NCBI GenBank assembly: GCA_040757085.1
Contig: JBFLXJ010000023.1
Coordinates: forward strand, 320,575-384,574
Direction of reading: 5' to 3'
Source: Bacillota bacterium
Lineage (GTDB): Bacteria > Bacillota > Sulfobacillia > JACIYH01
DNA length: 64,000 nt
In this document: in pieces, positions 6,836 through 17,501 of the stretch
How the letters are laid out: each line of letters starts with the position of its first letter
How positions within the stretch are numbered: the first letter of the stretch is position 1
Notes under the pieces: generated by a model
Databases searched by the model: none
What the model saw: only the letters and a program-made list of their open reading frames with translations
Told to the model about the DNA's origin: nothing
Translations under genes and position numbers: made by a program

Positions 6836-9055
6836 ATGCGGAAAGCCATCGCTCTTCTGACCGTGCTGGCCCTGCTGGCCCTGCTCGGTGCGGCTACGGC
6901 CTTCTCCAAGGCGTCGTACGTCAGCTCCATGGTGGCGACGTACCCCAACCTCAAGGGATCCGAGCTGGCCGGCTGCGTCACCTGCCACACGACCGACCTG
7001 AAGCTCAACCGGTACGGGGCTGACCTGGCGGCGGCGGGCATGGACTACCGCAAGGTGGAAGGGAAGGACTCCGACCGGGACGGGTTCAGCAACCTGGTCG
7101 AGATCAAGGCCCTGACTTTCCCGGGTGACCCCGCCAGCAAGCCCGCGGCGTCCACCGGTTCGGGTACTTCGGGCGGGGGATCGTCGGGGACACCGGCGGG
7201 CGGTAGCGCCAAGCCGGCTCTCTTCCGCGATATTGCTCGCCACCCGGCACGGGAGGCCATTGAAACCCTGGCCGAGGCGGGCATCATCAAGGGGCGGCCG
7301 GGCAGGCTGTTTGCACCCGACGCTAAGGTGACGCGGGCCGAGTTCGCCACCATGCTGGAGCGCATCTTCGCCCTCCCGGAGGTGGCGCCCTACCTGCCCG
7401 CCTTCGAGGATGCTCCCAAGGAAGCCTGGTTCTGGCGGACCGTGGAGACGGTGGTGCGGGCCGGCCTGATGTCTCCTTCTGGCCAGGGCACCTTTGGCGC
7501 CAGTGACGGGGTGACCCGGGTGGAAGCCGCCCGGGTGGCGGTGAAGGCGCTCGGCCTGGAAGCTGAAGCCCAGGCGCTGCCCGAAGTGGAGCGGGCTGCC
7601 ATCCTGGGCAAGCTGGCCGACGGCGCCAGCGTCCCGCCGGATGCCGCGAACTACGTGGCAGTGGCCATCAGGCGGGGACTCTTCCCCGGCGAGGGCAGGT
7701 TCGAGCCGTCACGAACCCTCACCCGGGCCGACGCCGCCACGCTGCTGGCGAAGGTGCGGGAAGCCAAAAAGCAGATGCAGGATCCCCTGGCGGGGATTGC
7801 CAGCTACGTGGTAGGTCCGGAGCAGTGCGCCACCTGCCACAGCCAGGCGGTTTCCGACTGGCGTACCACCATGCACAGCCGCATGGTGCAGGAACCGGGG
7901 CCAGGCGTTACCAACGCGAACTTCGATGATCCCCGGGCGGGGATCAAACTCTCCGACGTCAGGTTCGTGGTCGGTGGCATGACGAAAAATTACTTCGTGG
8001 GAGCGGATTACAAGTACCTGCCCGCTGAGTGGAACATCGAAAAGAAGGAATGGCACCCGCGCGCGGTTTCACCCTGGCTGGGGGCGTGCACGGGGTGCCA
8101 CACCACCGGCTACGACAAGCAGCTCAACACCTTCGTGTCGCTGGGCATAAGTTGCGAGTCGTGCCACGGGCCCGGGTCCAAGCACGTGGCCACCGGCGGC
8201 AATACCGCTTACATCAAGGTCTCACTTGACGTGGACGCCTGTGAGTCCTGCCACGGCGGCGACCGGCAGGTGGGCCAGCTCAAGCAGACCGGGCACTACT
8301 CGGTGTTCGCCCAGATGGTAGATAAACCCTTCTACAAGGACAGCTGCATGGAGTGCCATTCGGCGACCGTGCGCATCGCCGGGGAGAAGGGGCAGCCGGT
8401 ACCGGCTTTGGCGGAGTTCCGCGACGGGAGCCTCAAGGAGGACCGGGTGGGCATCACCTGCGTGGTGTGCCACGATCCCCACAAGCGGGACCACGAGGCC
8501 CAGTTGCGCAAGGACGCCCAGGAAACCTGCACAGAGTGTCATACGGGCGAGTTGAAGGGAGACGCCTTCCCGGCGGGCAAGGACGTACACCACCCGCAGA
8601 AGGAGATGTGGCTCGGTACAGGTGCTATCGGGGTGCCTTCCATGCCGGCGGCCAAGACGGCCACCTGCGTGGACTGCCACATGGTGGCGGGCAACCACCT
8701 GTTCCGGGCGGGTACACCCAAGCTGACCGTAACCCAGAAGGGCAAGCCGGTGGAACTTGACTCCTGTGACGCCTGCCACAAGACCATGAACGCGGAGAAG
8801 ATCGCGGCGCTCCACCAGGAGTTCTCCAGGCAGATCGAAGAGCTGAAGGGCTTGCTGGCCAGGGTGGATGCCCGCATCAAGGAGCGCCAGGCCGTGGGGC
8901 TTGACGTGCGGGCGGCCCAGGAACTCCGTGACAAGGCGTTCACCAACATCTCCTTCGCCCAAGCCGACGCCTCGGGCGGCATCCATAATCCCGCCTACAT
9001 CACGGAGATGCTGCGCGTGGCCAGGCAGTGGCTGGAGGAGGCATTGACCAGATAG
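6836..9055 (+). CDS. SLH-domain multihaem c-type cytochrome (ten CxxCH sites)
   Basis: A 739-residue exported protein. A Sec signal peptide covers residues 1-23. An N-terminal haem site CVTCH lies at about 47-51, followed by a Ca-binding-like DSDRDG loop and a Gly/Ser-rich linker. Three S-layer homology repeats span about 128-315. Nine more CxxCH sites run from about 330 to 645 (CATCH, CTGCH, CESCH twice, CMECH, CVVCH, CTECH, CVDCH, CDACH), and a helical C-terminus contains GGIHNPAY, a stretch seen in cytochrome c552/c554-like proteins. SLH repeats bind the cell-wall polymer, so the haems should sit at the outer surface of a Gram-positive-type cell. Likely role: terminal extracellular electron transfer or an extracellular reductase. 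GGAGG precedes ATG 6836. Confidence 0.9.
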   Translation: MRKAIALLTVLALLALLGAATAFSKASYVSSMVATYPNLKGSELAGCVTCHTTDLKLNRYGADLAAAGMDYRKVEGKDSDRDGFSNLVEIKALTFPGDPASKPAASTGSGTSGGGSSGTPAGGSAKPALFRDIARHPAREAIETLAEAGIIKGRPGRLFAPDAKVTRAEFATMLERIFALPEVAPYLPAFEDAPKEAWFWRTVETVVRAGLMSPSGQGTFGASDGVTRVEAARVAVKALGLEAEAQALPEVERAAILGKLADGASVPPDAANYVAVAIRRGLFPGEGRFEPSRTLTRADAATLLAKVREAKKQMQDPLAGIASYVVGPEQCATCHSQAVSDWRTTMHSRMVQEPGPGVTNANFDDPRAGIKLSDVRFVVGGMTKNYFVGADYKYLPAEWNIEKKEWHPRAVSPWLGACTGCHTTGYDKQLNTFVSLGISCESCHGPGSKHVATGGNTAYIKVSLDVDACESCHGGDRQVGQLKQTGHYSVFAQMVDKPFYKDSCMECHSATVRIAGEKGQPVPALAEFRDGSLKEDRVGITCVVCHDPHKRDHEAQLRKDAQETCTECHTGELKGDAFPAGKDVHHPQKEMWLGTGAIGVPSMPAAKTATCVDCHMVAGNHLFRAGTPKLTVTQKGKPVELDSCDACHKTMNAEKIAALHQEFSRQIEELKGLLARVDARIKERQAVGLDVRAAQELRDKAFTNISFAQADASGGIHNPAYITEMLRVARQWLEEALTR

Positions 9056-9139
9056 CAGTGGTGATCCAGGGTCGAGCCGGGGGAGGAGACTCCGGGCCGG
9101 CTGCCGGCCCGGGTGCCCCCCGGTTCCTCGGAGGTGGCC

Positions 9140-10054
9140 ATGATGACATTGCGCAAGCTTCCCTCCCGTCCCCGCGCTGCGCGGGCCTCGGTGCCGCAGG
9201 CGGTCCTGGTCGCCGGACTCGTGGGATTGGCGGTGGCGACCCTTGCCGCGGCGGGCGCGGTGCTCACGGTTTGCACGGGGGCCGCCCTGGCACAGGCCGG
9301 CAACGAGCTGTGTCTCGGGTGTCACGGGCAGCAGGGGCTGACCACCTTTGACGGGGACAAGGAAGTAGATCTCTACGTCGACCCGCAAAAGTATGCTTCA
9401 TCGCCCCACGGGAAGGAGTCCTGCACTTCCTGTCATCCCCAGTTCCAGGGATTCGACCACGGGCGGGTGGCCCTGGGAGAGGAACTGCGTTTGCTCACCC
9501 TGCAGGCGTGTGTGAGCTGTCACGAGGGGTACGACTTCGGTGAGGGGAAAGTGTCCTGCCATCCCGATCCCCTCACCTGCGAGAAATGCCACGGTCCCAT
9601 CCACGAAGTGATGCCCCGGGGCGATCCCGCTTCGCCCATCAGCCGCGCCAATGCGGTGGGATTCTGCGCCTCCTGCCATGAGAAAGAGGAGACCAGCTAT
9701 TACTACAGTTTCCACGGATCGGCATATCGGCTGGGGTCCCGGCAAGCACCGCTGTGCACCGATTGCCACGGGCACCTCTCCCCGGTTAACGGGAATGTGG
9801 AGGAGGCCACCCTGATGTGCGGTAGCTGCCACCGGGGCAGCCCCGCCGCCATGGCCAACCTCCTGCGGGGCAAAGAGCACGTGACGCCGCAGGACCGGGA
9901 GAACGGGTTCCCCCTGTGGGTGGTGTGGAAGTTCTTCCTGGCTGTGATCCTCCTCAACACGGCCAAGGATGGTTCCCTGGCCATCCTCGACCTCACCCGC
10001 CGCCTGCGGGTCCGCAGCCGCAGCGGCCCCGAGGGAGGTGACGGCCATGCCTGA
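9140..10054 (+). CDS. Membrane-anchored seven-haem c-type cytochrome
   Basis: A 304-residue protein with an N-terminal hydrophobic signal (about 18-48), seven CxxCH sites between about residues 57 and 230 (CLGCH, CTSCH, CVSCH, CEKCH, CASCH, CTDCH, CGSCH) and one C-terminal transmembrane helix at about 258-280 with a basic cytoplasmic tail. ATG 9140 follows GGAGGT. Position between the SLH cytochrome and the cytochrome b suggests that it carries electrons from the membrane cytochrome b to the surface cytochrome. An NrfH-like or Cyc2-like assignment is not supported; I recognise only a generic multihaem family. Confidence 0.88.
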   Translation: MMTLRKLPSRPRAARASVPQAVLVAGLVGLAVATLAAAGAVLTVCTGAALAQAGNELCLGCHGQQGLTTFDGDKEVDLYVDPQKYASSPHGKESCTSCHPQFQGFDHGRVALGEELRLLTLQACVSCHEGYDFGEGKVSCHPDPLTCEKCHGPIHEVMPRGDPASPISRANAVGFCASCHEKEETSYYYSFHGSAYRLGSRQAPLCTDCHGHLSPVNGNVEEATLMCGSCHRGSPAAMANLLRGKEHVTPQDRENGFPLWVVWKFFLAVILLNTAKDGSLAILDLTRRLRVRSRSGPEGGDGHA

Positions 10055-10928
10055 TACGGTGGAGCGCTCTGCGCCCTCCGCGCCGCCAAGACGGCCTGTG
10101 ACGCCGGTGCCGGCAGGAAAGTCGGGGCGGTCTGACCCCACCATGAGGTTCGACATCCACGCCCGGCTGCAACACGCGATGCTGGCCTTGAGCCTGGGCG
10201 TCCTGATGCTCACCGGGTTTCCCATCAAATACGCTCACACCGCCTGGGCTCCTGCCGTGGTGCGCCTGTTCGGGAGTTTCGAAACCATGCTGAGGGTGCA
10301 CCTGCTGGCGGCGGGGTTGCTGGCCTTCGTGGTGGTGTACCACCTGGTGATGTGCCTGTGGGGTCTTGCCCGCAGGCGGCTCGACTTCGCGGTGATCCCC
10401 CATCTGCGCGACTTTGTGGACTTTGCCCATCACCTGAGTTACCTGGCCGGGTTCCGTCCCGACCCCCCCCGCTTCGGTAAGTTCACCTGGTGGGAGAAGT
10501 TCGAGTACTGGGCGGTTGTATGGGGAACCACGGTGATGGGCGTATCCGGCCTCACCCTGGCCTTCCCCGAATGGGCCGCGGCGTACGTGCCTCGCTGGGT
10601 GATCGGTGCACTCCGGGTGGCCCACAGCAACGAGGCCCTGCTGGCTTTCCTGGCCGTCCTCATCGGCCACTCCTTTGCCGTGCATTTCTCTCCCAGCGTC
10701 TTCCCTTCCAGCACGGTATGGTACAATGGTAAACTGAAATTGTCTCAACTGCTTGAGGACCATGCCCTCCTGTACGAGAGCATGGCGGGGTGTGCGGTGG
10801 ACGATCTGGACAGGGTGCCGCACAGCCGCTGGGCTCACAACCGGGTGTTGATCGGCCTGGAGCTGGTGGTGTACACGGGACTGGTGGCATGGGTGTTCGT
10901 GAGTCTGGTTCCCCTCCTGCCCCGCTAG
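10047..10928 (+). CDS. Membrane cytochrome b (formate-dehydrogenase-gamma/b561-like), probable quinol-oxidising subunit
   Basis: A 293-residue protein with four to five transmembrane helices and His residues placed as in diheme cytochrome b subunits (RLQHAML in helix 1, VHLL and VYHLVM in helix 2, AHSNEALL and IGHSFAVHF in helix 4). The first 30 residues are Pro/Arg-rich and the last helix is C-terminal. ATG 10047 overlaps the end of the seven-haem cytochrome gene, implying coupled synthesis. In known complexes such subunits pass electrons between the quinone pool and an extracytoplasmic partner; here the partners would be the two multihaem cytochromes. Direction of flow is inferred. Confidence 0.85.
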   Translation: MPDTVERSAPSAPPRRPVTPVPAGKSGRSDPTMRFDIHARLQHAMLALSLGVLMLTGFPIKYAHTAWAPAVVRLFGSFETMLRVHLLAAGLLAFVVVYHLVMCLWGLARRRLDFAVIPHLRDFVDFAHHLSYLAGFRPDPPRFGKFTWWEKFEYWAVVWGTTVMGVSGLTLAFPEWAAAYVPRWVIGALRVAHSNEALLAFLAVLIGHSFAVHFSPSVFPSSTVWYNGKLKLSQLLEDHALLYESMAGCAVDDLDRVPHSRWAHNRVLIGLELVVYTGLVAWVFVSLVPLLPR

Positions 10929-10976
10929 CGGTGAGGCGGCAGGCAGGCAGAGCAGTCGGGCGGAGGTAGTTGTGAC

Positions 10977-11488
10977 ATGCGGGGGCGGCTGTTGTGGGCG
11001 GGCTTGCTGGTACTGCTGGCGGCGGTGTATCTGGCCTATTCGGGATGGCAGGGGGCTGCCCTCTATTACCTGACCCCTTCTGAAGCGCAGGAGCGGGTGC
11101 TGTCGGGACGGGCTTTCCGCCTGGCAGGAAAGGTGGGTCCGGATGTGGCCTGGGATGCCACGGCCAAGCTCCTGCAGTTTCAGGTAACTGATGGCACCGC
11201 TGCCGTAGCCGTCGTTTACCGGGGGGTGCCGCCGGATAATTTCGGCCCTGGTCAGCAGGTGGTGGTGGAAGGCACCGGGGACGGCCAGGGGAGGGTGGTG
11301 GCGAACCGCCTGATCATGAAGTGCCCCAGCAAGTACGAGCAGGCCCCCGCATCCACCCGGCCTGCAGGGCAGAATGTCCTCTATGTGGGGGGTGCCGCCG
11401 TAGCGCTGGCGGTCGGCCTGGCGGTGGTGGCCAGTCGCCGTCTGACCGGGCGGGCGGGCCGGGGGAGAAGGGCAGGTACCGCCGTCTG

Positions 11489-11489
<1 letters not shown>
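10977..11489 (+). CDS. ccmE: CcmE haem chaperone, CxxxY type
   Basis: A 170-residue protein with an N-terminal membrane anchor, an OB-fold beta domain (RAFRLAGKVG, FQVTDGTAAVAVVYRG, GQQVVVEG) and a C-terminal helix. The haem-binding position reads MKCPSKYE, that is CxxxY in place of the common HxxxY. A CxxxY CcmE is known from some archaea and sulfate reducers in Ccm systems lacking CcmH. The extra C-terminal transmembrane stretch after residue 130 is less usual. ATG 10977 follows CGGAGGTAG. It receives haem from CcmABCD and hands it to CcmF. Confidence 0.88.
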
Positions 11490-13517
<2,028 letters not shown>

Positions 13518-13525
<8 letters not shown>

Positions 13526-14255
13526 CCGCGGTGCCGCGGTGAGCCGTGGCGCGGCGGTGGTGGTGCGGGACCTGGTACAGCGACTGGGCGGCCACGAGGT
13601 CCTGCGGGGGGTGAGCTTCGAGCTGCGTGCGGGGGAGGTGCTGGCCGTCCTGGGGCCCAACGGGGCGGGGAAAAGCACCCTGCTCCGGGTCCTGGGCACC
13701 CTCCTTCGCCCCACCCGGGGTGAGGTGCTGGTTCGGGGGCGGGACGTGCGCCGGAGCGGTCCTGACCTGCGTCGCTCCATCGGCTTCCTTGGCCATCACA
13801 CCTTCCTCTATCCCCAGCTCACGGGATGGGAAAACCTCTGGTTCTGTGCGCGGGCCTTCGGTGTTTCCGATCCGGAAACGAGGGTAAAGGAGATGCTGGG
13901 GGCCGTGGGTCTGGACCTTTTCGCCCACGAACCCGTGCGTCATTATTCGCGGGGGATGCAACAGCGGCTGGCGCTGGCGCGTGCGCTGCTTCACGATCCA
14001 CTGCTGCTCTTGCTGGACGAGCCGTACACCGGGCTGGATCCGGAGGCGGCCGGCCTCCTCGACGAGGTGATCGGCCGCTGGAGAGAGCAGAGCAGGTCGG
14101 TGGTCATGACCACCCACGATCTGGGGCGGGCCCTTTCGGGCAGCGACCGGGTGCTGGTGCTGCAGCGGGGGCGGGTGGTGCTGCTAGCGCCTTCCCGCAG
14201 CGTGGGGGCAAGCCGCCTGGAGGAAGCCTGCCGCCCGGGGGGTCACCGGGCTTGA
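13518..14255 (+). CDS. ccmA: CcmA ABC-transporter ATPase for holo-CcmE release
   Basis: A 245-residue ABC ATPase with Walker A GPNGAGKST, signature YSRGMQQRLALARAL and Walker B LLLLDEP. With CcmB and CcmC it powers release of haem-loaded CcmE. ATG 13518 is preferred; GTG 13506 is in frame upstream. It overlaps the ccmF end by eight bases. By sequence alone it is a general ABC ATPase; its identity rests on position between ccmF and ccmB. Confidence 0.88.
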
Positions 14256-14971
14256 ACCGGCCGCGCTCGGTGTCACCGGAATCGAGCAGGCCGGCGGGGT
14301 GGTGGCAGCAGGTTGCTGCCCTGGTGTGGAAGGAACTGCGGGCGGAGGTTCGCACGCGGGAGACCCTCACCCCCATGGTGGTTTTCGCCCTGGTGGTGGT
14401 GACCGTCTTCGGATTCGGCCTGCGTGCCACCGGAACCGATCTGACTCCCGTATTCCCCGGCTTGCTCTGGATTTCTTTTTACTTCGTAGGACTGCTGGGC
14501 CTGGGACGTTCCTTCTCCAGCGAGCGAGCCCAGGAAACCCTGGCGGGCCTGCTGCTGGTGCCGGCCGACCGCTCCTTTATCTTCGTGGGGAAGGCCCTGG
14601 CCAACCTGGTGTTCCTGGGCGTGGTAGAACTGATCTCGCTGCCCCTGTTTTTCGGCCTGCTCGGGGTCCCCTTTACCGCCCCCGTGCTGCCCTTTTGTGC
14701 TACCATGCTCCTGGGGACGGTGGGCTTCGCCAGCATAGGCACCCTGCTTTCTGCTTTGGCCGCCCACACCCGGGCGGCGGAGATGCTGCTGCCCGTGCTG
14801 GTGTTCCCGGTACTCATCCCGGCGGTAATCGGGGCTGTGGAGACCACCGCTTCCCTGCTGGGGGTCGGTGACCCCCTGGGGTGGAAGAGATGGCTGGGGC
14901 TACTCCTGGCCTACGATGCCCTGTTCGTGGCCCTGCCCCTGGTGCTGTTCGAGTACCTGATGGAACCCTGA
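14252..14971 (+). CDS. ccmB: CcmB haem-exporter membrane subunit
   Basis: About 239 residues with six hydrophobic segments and the CcmB-like features WKELRAEVRTRE near the N-terminus and FSSERAQETLAGLLL in the second loop. It forms the membrane part of the CcmAB complex. The TTG 14252 start overlaps the ccmA stop (14253-14255); GTG 14270 is a good alternative six codons later. The C-terminal part GWKRWLGLLLAYDALF also fits the family. Confidence 0.88.
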   Translation: MNRPRSVSPESSRPAGWWQQVAALVWKELRAEVRTRETLTPMVVFALVVVTVFGFGLRATGTDLTPVFPGLLWISFYFVGLLGLGRSFSSERAQETLAGLLLVPADRSFIFVGKALANLVFLGVVELISLPLFFGLLGVPFTAPVLPFCATMLLGTVGFASIGTLLSALAAHTRAAEMLLPVLVFPVLIPAVIGAVETTASLLGVGDPLGWKRWLGLLLAYDALFVALPLVLFEYLMEP

Positions 14972-14995
14972 TGCCCCCTGGTGGGAGGTGAGCTT

Positions 14996-15682
14996 TTGAG
15001 TACGCGGGGTTTGCTGGCCTGGGTGACGTTCGTGGGCATCCTGGCGGCCCTGTTCCTGGCTTTCCTCTATGCCCCGCCGGACGCCAAACTGGGTGACACC
15101 CAACGACTCTTTTACTTCCACGTGGCTTCGGCGTGGACGGGCCTCCTGGCCTTCACCGTGGTGTGCGTGGCCAGTATCGCCTACCTGCGCACCGGGCAGG
15201 CGAGATGGGACCGGCTGGCCCTGGCGTCCACCGAAGTGGGGCTGCTGTTCATCACCATGGCCGTGATAACGGGGTCCATCTGGGCCCGCTTCGCGTGGGG
15301 TACTTGGTGGGAGTGGGAACCCCGCCTCACCAGCGCGTTTATCCTGTGGCTCATGTACGCGGCCATCCTCCTGGTCCGGAACCTGGTGGAGGAACCGGAG
15401 CGCAGGGCCCGTTACGCGGCGGTGTTCGGTATAATCGCCTTTGCCGACGTGCCCGTTGTGTTCATGTCGGTGCGTTGGTGGCGTTCCGTTCATCCCGTGG
15501 TGGTGTCGGCTGCCGGGCTCGATCTGGAGCCGCCCATGGTGCTGGCCATGGTGGTGGCGGTGCTCGCTTTCACCCTGCTCTACGTAATGCTGGTCGGTGA
15601 GCGCGTCCGCCTGGCTCGACTGGAGCAGGAGCTGGCCGAGTGCAAACGCGCCTGGCGGGAAGAAGGGGGGGATGCGCGGTGA
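14996..15682 (+). CDS. ccmC: CcmC haem-delivery protein
   Basis: A 228-residue protein with six transmembrane helices and the WWD-type motif WGTWWEWEPRLTS; the usual family reading is WVWDxRLTS, so the Asp is replaced by Glu here. It loads haem onto CcmE. A GGAGGTGA site at 14984-14991 points to TTG 14996 rather than the upstream GTG 14981. The His residues flanking the motif, FYFHVASAW and SVHPVV, are present. The C-terminal tail is charged and helical. Confidence 0.9.
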   Translation: MSTRGLLAWVTFVGILAALFLAFLYAPPDAKLGDTQRLFYFHVASAWTGLLAFTVVCVASIAYLRTGQARWDRLALASTEVGLLFITMAVITGSIWARFAWGTWWEWEPRLTSAFILWLMYAAILLVRNLVEEPERRARYAAVFGIIAFADVPVVFMSVRWWRSVHPVVVSAAGLDLEPPMVLAMVVAVLAFTLLYVMLVGERVRLARLEQELAECKRAWREEGGDAR

Positions 15683-15861
15683 TCACGTATCTGTTCCTGG
15701 GGTACACGGCGGTGTGGACGCTGCTCTTCATCTACTTCCTGTACATCTCCGGCCGCCAGCGTGCTCTGGAGCGTGACGTGATGTGGATCCGCGACCACCT
15801 GGCGCGGCGGGAGAGTGCCTCGCCGGCACCGCAGGATGGCCCCGCGCCACGGCAGGATTGA
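15679..15861 (+). CDS. ccmD: CcmD-like small membrane protein
   Basis: A 60-residue protein that begins GTG 15679, overlapping the ccmC stop by four bases. One transmembrane helix (TYLFLGYTAVWTLLFIYFLY) is followed by a charged segment and a Pro/Ala tail, the layout of CcmD, which holds CcmE to CcmABC. CcmD is poorly conserved, so the call rests on size, topology and position. Confidence 0.72.
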   Translation: MITYLFLGYTAVWTLLFIYFLYISGRQRALERDVMWIRDHLARRESASPAPQDGPAPRQD

Positions 15862-15867
15862 GTCAGG

Positions 15868-15896
15868 TTGTGGCCGGTCGCGGCCGGTGCTAAAAT
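15868..15896 (+). promoter_or_regulatory. Putative promoter for tRNA-Sec
   Basis: TTGTGG at 15868-15873 and TAAAAT at 15891-15896 are 17 bases apart, ending 12 bases before the tRNA 5' end. This gives the tRNA its own start independent of the ccm operon. Confidence 0.45.
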
Positions 15897-15908
15897 ACGA
15901 AATAGTGC

Positions 15909-16005
15909 GGGGGCAGATGGGGACTGGTGTCTCCCGCGGCCTTCAAAGCCGTCGTCGGGTGCTGGACGTGCCCGTGGTGGGTTCGATTCCCACCTGCTCC
16001 CGCCA
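15909..16005 (+). tRNA. selC: tRNA-Sec (anticodon TCA)
   Basis: A 97-base tRNA with encoded CCA. It has an eight-base-pair acceptor stem (GGGGGCAG 15909-15916 with CTGCTCCC 15994-16001, one G-T pair), a long extra arm, a GTGGG/CCCAC T stem and the anticodon loop CTTCAAA giving TCA at 15943-15945. The 8-bp acceptor and large variable arm separate it from a suppressor tRNA-Ser. It shows that the organism reads UGA as selenocysteine. The selA, selB and selD genes are not in the window. Confidence 0.93.
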
Positions 16006-16094
16006 GTAAGGTTTCAAGGGAGCACCGCCAGCGGTTCAGCTAGACTGCCGGCGTACCGCTGCCAGTCACAGTAGCGCTTTGAGGAGGATAAAAG

Positions 16095-16343
16095 ATGCCG
16101 TTCAACATCGGGTTGCCGGAGTTGCTGGTCATACTGTTTATCTGCCTCATAGTTTTTGGTGCGGGGAAGCTTCCCGGAGTAGGACGAGCCCTCGGGCAGA
16201 GCATACGTGAATTCCGGCAGGCTTCCCAGGCCAAACCCGAGCCTGACCAGGCCGGATCCGAGCGCCCGGCAGGGCACGAGCAAGGGCCCGGGCCTGGCCA
16301 AGCAGGGACTGCAGGGCGGGCTGACGGGGGCAAGGAAGGTTAG
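16095..16343 (+). CDS. tatA: TatA/TatE-family twin-arginine translocase subunit
   Basis: An 82-residue protein: a short N-terminal hydrophobic helix (LPELLVILFICLIVFGAGKLP) with the FG hinge and GKLPGVGRALG amphipathic helix of TatA, then a Pro/Gly/Gln-rich cytoplasmic tail. GAGGAGG precedes ATG 16095. It forms the pore-like part of the Tat export system and is followed by a second TatA-like gene and tatC. Tat exports folded redox proteins with bound cofactors. Confidence 0.88.
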   Translation: MPFNIGLPELLVILFICLIVFGAGKLPGVGRALGQSIREFRQASQAKPEPDQAGSERPAGHEQGPGPGQAGTAGRADGGKEG

Positions 16344-16375
16344 GGCAGGAGATCCGGCGACCGGGAGGTGACCGC

Positions 16376-16582
16376 TTGAATATCAACGGTGGCGAGCTAT
16401 TGATCATCCTGCTGGTCGCCCTGGTCGTTCTGGGACCCAAGGAACTGCCCAAGATCGGCCGCGCCCTGGGAACCATGGTGCGCGAGTTCCGCCGCGCCTC
16501 CCGCGACATCGTGGACGAGCTGGGTCTGGACAGATGGGAGGAAGGCAAACCCAGGGATCAGGCCGAGAGCAAGCAACCGTGA
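16376..16582 (+). CDS. Second TatA/TatB-like translocase subunit
   Basis: A 68-residue protein from TTG 16376 after GGGAGGTGACC. An N-terminal helix (GGELLIILLVALVVLGPKELP) and an amphipathic helix KIGRALGTMVREFRRA follow the TatA/B plan; the GPKELP hinge resembles TatB more than the FGAGKLP of its neighbour. It may act as the TatB partner of TatC, or as a second TatA, since two-component Tat systems are common in Gram-positive bacteria. Confidence 0.82.
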   Translation: MNINGGELLIILLVALVVLGPKELPKIGRALGTMVREFRRASRDIVDELGLDRWEEGKPRDQAESKQP

Positions 16583-16634
16583 GTTTCCAGCCCGGGTCGG
16601 ACCGGGGAGGGATCCTTCTCCAGCAGGGTGCGAG

Positions 16635-17393
16635 GTGGGGTTGTTGGCGCAGAGGAAAAGCGAAATGACCCTGATGGAGCACCTGGAAGAACTGCGCCGC
16701 GTTCTGGTGGTGTGCACGGTGGCCGTGGGGATATCCACGGCCGTTGTTTACGGCTTCTTCCGGCAGGAACTGTATGACCTGGTAACGTTCCCCCTCCGTC
16801 AATACGACGCACCCTTGATCTTCATCGGCCTGGGAGAAGCCTTCATGACCCAGCTCAAGCTGGCGGTGGCGGCCGGGTTCGTCATCGCTCTGCCGGTCAT
16901 CCTGTGGCAGGTATGGGGCTTTATCGTGCCGGCCCTGAGGCCGGAGGAAAAGCGTATGGTGGGCGTTACCGCCCTGCTGTCGCTGCTCATGTTTTTCGCC
17001 GGAGCAGCATTCGCCTATTTCACCGTTTTCCGTTTTGCGGCCAGGTTCTTGATAACCGTGGCCGGCCCGGAGGTTCGGCCCATGCTTTCCATCGGCCACT
17101 ACGTTTCGTTCCTCGTCACCTTTCTCATCCCCTTCGGGCTCGCCTTCGAATTGCCCGTGATCATTTACTTCCTGGCCCGCTGGGGTCTGGTGACAGGTTC
17201 CTGGCTGGCCAGGAACCGCAGGCCCGTCATCGTGGTAATCTTCATAGTGGCGGCGGCCCTCACACCGACGCCCGACGTGGTTTCCCAGCTTCTCATGGCC
17301 GGCCCTCTGCTTCTGCTGTACGAAGTCAGTATACTGGTGGCGAAGGTGGCGGCCAATCGGGCCGCGGTGGTCCGCCCTGCTCAGGAGGGGTAG
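16635..17393 (+). CDS. tatC: TatC twin-arginine translocase receptor
   Basis: A 252-residue protein with six transmembrane helices. It keeps the N-terminal TatC motif MEHLEELRRVLV, the conserved loops PLRQYDAPLIFIGLGEAF and FIVPALRPEEKR, and TPTPDVVSQLLMAGPL near the end. It recognises twin-arginine signal peptides. The start is GTG 16635; TTG 16641 is close by. It completes a tatA-tatA/B-tatC group directly after the cytochrome-maturation genes. Confidence 0.93.
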   Translation: MGLLAQRKSEMTLMEHLEELRRVLVVCTVAVGISTAVVYGFFRQELYDLVTFPLRQYDAPLIFIGLGEAFMTQLKLAVAAGFVIALPVILWQVWGFIVPALRPEEKRMVGVTALLSLLMFFAGAAFAYFTVFRFAARFLITVAGPEVRPMLSIGHYVSFLVTFLIPFGLAFELPVIIYFLARWGLVTGSWLARNRRPVIVVIFIVAAALTPTPDVVSQLLMAGPLLLLYEVSILVAKVAANRAAVVRPAQEG

Positions 17394-17501
17394 CCCGGTG
17401 CCGGCTCGGGAGGGGCAACAGGTGCAGGCTGAGAAGGGTGGCCGGGTCCGCCCGTCGGAACGGGTGGCTGCGGCGGGCGGCCCGTGGGAAGGGGTGCGGG
17501 G

